A stretch of 64,000 bases of DNA from Stereum hirsutum FP-91666 SS1 (Eukaryota > Basidiomycota > Agaricomycetes > Russulales > Stereaceae): assembly GCF_000264905.1 (NCBI RefSeq), contig NW_006763135.1:2083428-2147427 (forward strand), read 5' to 3'. Within the stretch, counting starts at the first letter, position 1. Every line of letters starts with the position of its first letter. The translations under genes were made by a program, and so were the position numbers. Under the pieces are notes generated by a model, which had not been told where the DNA came from, did not search any database, and saw only the letters and a program-made list of their open reading frames with translations. Below, in pieces: positions 61,092-64,000 of this stretch.

Positions 61092-63638
61092 CTAGAATCC
61101 CCACTGTGAGGCCCTCTTCGCACCAAACAAGTAGACTAACGTTTGGCTCATGTAGAGACCGACAGTAATACCAGTCGTGACCGCAATCATGGCACCACCA
61201 ATATCTATCCCGTTCCCGTTCGTCATCATCCCTCCTTGCGAAAGGCCTGACTGAAACGAGAAAAAATCAGAGATGATCAGTTATCTTCTCGATATCAGCT
61301 TATGAGCCACAAAAATACTCACTGGGACCAAAAACAAAACACCAGTGATCATAGCTGTGAACGCGGTCCCCCGCTTCGCCCTTCCATAGATCGTCCCAAG
61401 AACGCCCACGGAGACCGCCCCTATGGCAGAAACGATGTCCGCTCTGTCGTGTATATACACAGTCGTAAGCTTGTTCGCCGTCCATGCCACACACGCGATG
61501 AACACCATAGCTAGTAATTCCGCATCCACCGGCTGCAGGTTCGCCAACGAACTCAGCAGTGCGAACAATGGCACGATGAACAGTTGTGTCCACCAAGGGA
61601 ACGGTTGGAGGTACCACGAGAAATCTGGTGAACGCAGACATCCGTCGACGACATGTTCGGAGGGGACCCAGGTCGCATTCATGATCTCGAATTCGCCGAT
61701 AAGAGGTTGGGTGCTGTTCCAGATGGTGCTGTTTGTGGTGGTGAAGCGACCGGAGTAAGACTTGGTATCATCCACTGCAGCAGCAAGGTCATCAAGGCGG
61801 GAACGAGCTTTTGGATCGAAGAGGAGGTAGAAGTCGGAGCCTATCTGGAGGCCGAAGCCGAGGAAGAGGGTATAGGTAAGGGCGTAGACCATTTTGACGG
61901 ATCCGCAGAGGATGTTTTTAGATGCGAGCTCCAGTGAGCTGCTCACTAGTGACAGAATAAGTTCGGATGATACGAAGTCCGGAACAAGGAAAGAACTCAC
62001 GAATGAGAAACCCGGGCAAGATCGCGACTATGCCGGCGGAGGCGATCGCATCGTAGCAGAATATGTCCGATCGAATGCTGCTCAATCCGCGAGCAACGAA
62101 CGAGATCAGAATAGTCATCGTGATCCTGCATAGCCGAATCAGCATTAAACGACGAGGCTAACACCGCTATAGACACTCACTCAAACACGTTCGCGTACAC
62201 TTGGCTCTTCTGCACTACGGTCAATTGCAGTGCGCAAAGGATGAGTGACCCAACGCCAGCAATCCACATGTCGATGAATGATCCACCGAATGCGAGTGGG
62301 CAGATCAAGGCAGAAAGCCAAAATGCGAAGAAACATCGAGCCCATTTCTTGTATGCTGGTTTCCCGTCCATCAGCTCGTCAAGACGCCTGATTCCTTCTC
62401 GGGCCCCTATCTCGTCATGTAGGACCTTACGATAGATTTGATGGACTTCGTGCAGGTTCCCGAGGGCGAGTGAGGTTGGCTGCGTGATGTGAGATGATAA
62501 GGTTAAATATGATCACCGGGAAAGCTAGAATATATTTCTTACCTGGCGCATCAAAAATGTTTCCGTCGTCTTGGACTGTTCGTCTGTGAATGACATGAGG
62601 AAAACGGCAGGTAGATGTATACATTCTACGTTCAGTTCGAGTGTGCGAGACATCTCCCGTAGCTGGTTCTCGATGCGATGTGATGGCGCTCCAAACATCA
62701 TGAGTGACTTCGCGAGTTTGATGAGGAATCTCTGTCGGGAGTGGACAGCTGTCGAGTTACACTTTAGATCTTGAAAGAGTTGAACCATCTTTGAGAAATG
62801 ACGTACTGGTAACGTGGATATGGATAGTGCGATGTTCATCGAGGGCTTTATTCTGAGCCCCCACGGATAGGTCGTAAACGTCGACGTTTCCTCTCTCCTG
62901 TTTTCTCCTCTCGCGCCTCTTCTTCCTCGCCAATGCTCTTGGATCTTCCATCGGTGCTGAAACCGCATTACCGTCCACCGGTCCCCACCAAGATCCTTCC
63001 CTCCTTTTCAGTATCTCACCCTCGCCATTGCCTATAACGACAGTCTCGCCGCTTCCCCTTCGACCAGACTCAAGGTCCTCCAAGGTAGATGGGCGAGAAT
63101 CCTGCAAGAAGCCGAACCAACCAAGATTCGGCCGTTCTGCCTTCAAGTCGTGCACGTCGACTTCCATCTCCTCGCTCCCTCTCCGAATATCATCATCCTG
63201 CACACCGGAAAATCCAAGACCAAGACCCGGACCCCTGACAGATCTCTCCGCATCCTCATCTCGACCTGCACGAGACTTCCGTTTGCGTATCTCCAATGCC
63301 ATCGGATATCTGGCCGTCTGCACGTTTGGTATCGCCATAGGTTGCATAAGTAGCGGAGATTGGTACTGAGCATCGGTACCAGTGTGGTCGTAGTATTGTT
63401 CATTTTGGTTTCGGATGGGGGTTTGCCCATGTGAGGATCGAACGTGTGGGCTTGCGACGGGTGGAGGGGTGGCGAGCTCGGAAAATTGAGTTGGAAGGTT
63501 GGGAGGTTGTGGCGAGCTAAAGCTGAAGGCGGGGTTCCATTCTATTTGGTTCGAAGTGTCGTTCGTAGTGGGTGGTATGCGAGTGCTTGCCGATGAAGTG
63601 GCCGAGTGATGGTGACCCGCTGTGGCGCGGAATGACAT
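61092..63638 (-). CDS. PRM10: Prm10/ThrE-family multipass membrane protein
   Basis: Member of the ThrE/YjjP family (fungal Prm10, pheromone-regulated in yeast), a predicted amino-acid or dipeptide exporter; substrate not known here. Exons 63638-62807, 62748-62543, 62479-62181, 62125-62001, 61945-61323, 61250-61092 (747 aa). A long disordered, polar N-terminus of about 280 residues precedes the conserved domain: RQRFLIKLAKSLMMFGAPSHRIENQLREMSRTLELNVECIHLP, the ThrE signature start. About ten hydrophobic helices follow, including FFAFWLSALICPLAFGGSF, GIVAILPGFLIL, QLFIVPLFALLSSLANLQ and LVYLFGAKRASQWGF at the end. A frame that reads through the fifth intron donor (61322) ends early and lacks the last helix, so the spliced form is preferred. 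Confidence 0.85.
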
Positions 63639-64000
63639 GATGAATACAACGGCCTTGACGAGACGGTATGGACTGGGTCGAGCAGGCCTGCTCAACGGAG
63701 CCCTGTATGGGCTGAGGCCGGTCCTGAAGCAAAAAAAGAGTGAGAGGAAAAAATGTCTATAGAAGACATCAATGCGTCGTTCAGATATCCATGGGGTGAG
63801 ACCACATCGGGAGGCGAAACTGACGGTCTGAAACCTTGTTCGATCCAAGTTTCACCCCGAGTGCGGTGACTGTCTGAGACCGAGTAGCACATGAATTGAC
63901 ACAAAAGTAGTAAAACGTAGATCACAGCTTAGCTAGAGTCCTAGGGCTCGAAGCTATGTCCACCGCTTCCTCCCACAAGTCCTCGACGGCTTCCCAATAA
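63639..64000. other. Upstream region of the Prm10-like gene and window edge
   Basis: About 360 bp. A short ATG frame starts at 63955 on the plus strand (MSTASSHKSSTASQ, then stop) at the very end of the window. It could be the first exon of a gene outside, or chance. Confidence 0.3.

Noticed and set aside
61281..61322. Early stop of the Prm10-like protein at 61281
   Set aside because: This is intron sequence; a GTGAGT donor at 61322 and a TTTCAG acceptor at 61251 join to a final membrane helix.

Overview
This window is nuclear DNA of a filamentous basidiomycete, most likely an Agaricomycete. Almost every gene is cut by many short introns (mostly 48-70 nt, GT-AG). The proteins are fungal types, such as an NDR kinase, Ppn1 endopolyphosphatase, a Prm10/ThrE membrane protein, CipC-like and MARVEL proteins and an RFX factor. 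Neighbours are packed on both strands with no operons. I rebuilt gene models by hand: in each complete multi-exon gene the exon lengths add up to a whole number of codons across the proposed splice sites. I see no rRNA, tRNA, CRISPR array, virus or secondary-metabolite cluster.

Layout. 0-9 kb: the clamp-unloader gene ELG1/ATAD5 (minus, cut by the left edge), MED20, an unknown proline/serine-rich gene and an NDR-family kinase. 9-23 kb: a PX-domain lipid-binding protein, a small unknown gene, the ER protein CCDC47, a UQCC2/Cbp6-type complex III assembly factor and a large STB6-like gene. 23-33 kb: a RING-Lon protein (LONRF type), a 2.4-kb intergenic gap, glucose-6-phosphate dehydrogenase, a short THOC5, the E2 enzyme UBC8 and a small membrane-protein gene. 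34-43 kb: two tandem MARVEL-domain genes, a small unknown gene and PPN1. 43-55 kb: an RFX factor, BFR1, NHP2, a JMJD7-like JmjC protein and an unknown basic/acidic protein. 55-64 kb: ORC4 with an AT-hook extension, a CipC-like stress protein, an intergenic region holding a transposon, and a Prm10/ThrE-family transporter.

Most of the content is housekeeping: DNA replication (ELG1, ORC4), transcription and mRNA export (MED20, RFX, STB6-like, THOC5, BFR1), ribosome biogenesis (NHP2), ubiquitin (UBC8, LONRF), membranes and lipids (PX protein, CCDC47, MARVEL proteins, Prm10), and carbon, phosphate and respiration (ZWF1, PPN1, UQCC2). I found no clearly new multi-gene system. The observations most worth checking are: a complete 579-bp hAT-type MITE with near-perfect terminal inverted repeats and a perfect 8-bp target duplication; a 5-nt microexon that is needed to encode a conserved metallophosphatase motif in PPN1; an ORC4 with three regularly spaced AT-hooks and no Walker B glutamate; MCB-like boxes upstream of the two replication genes; and a UBC8 first exon that appears to lack a GT donor.
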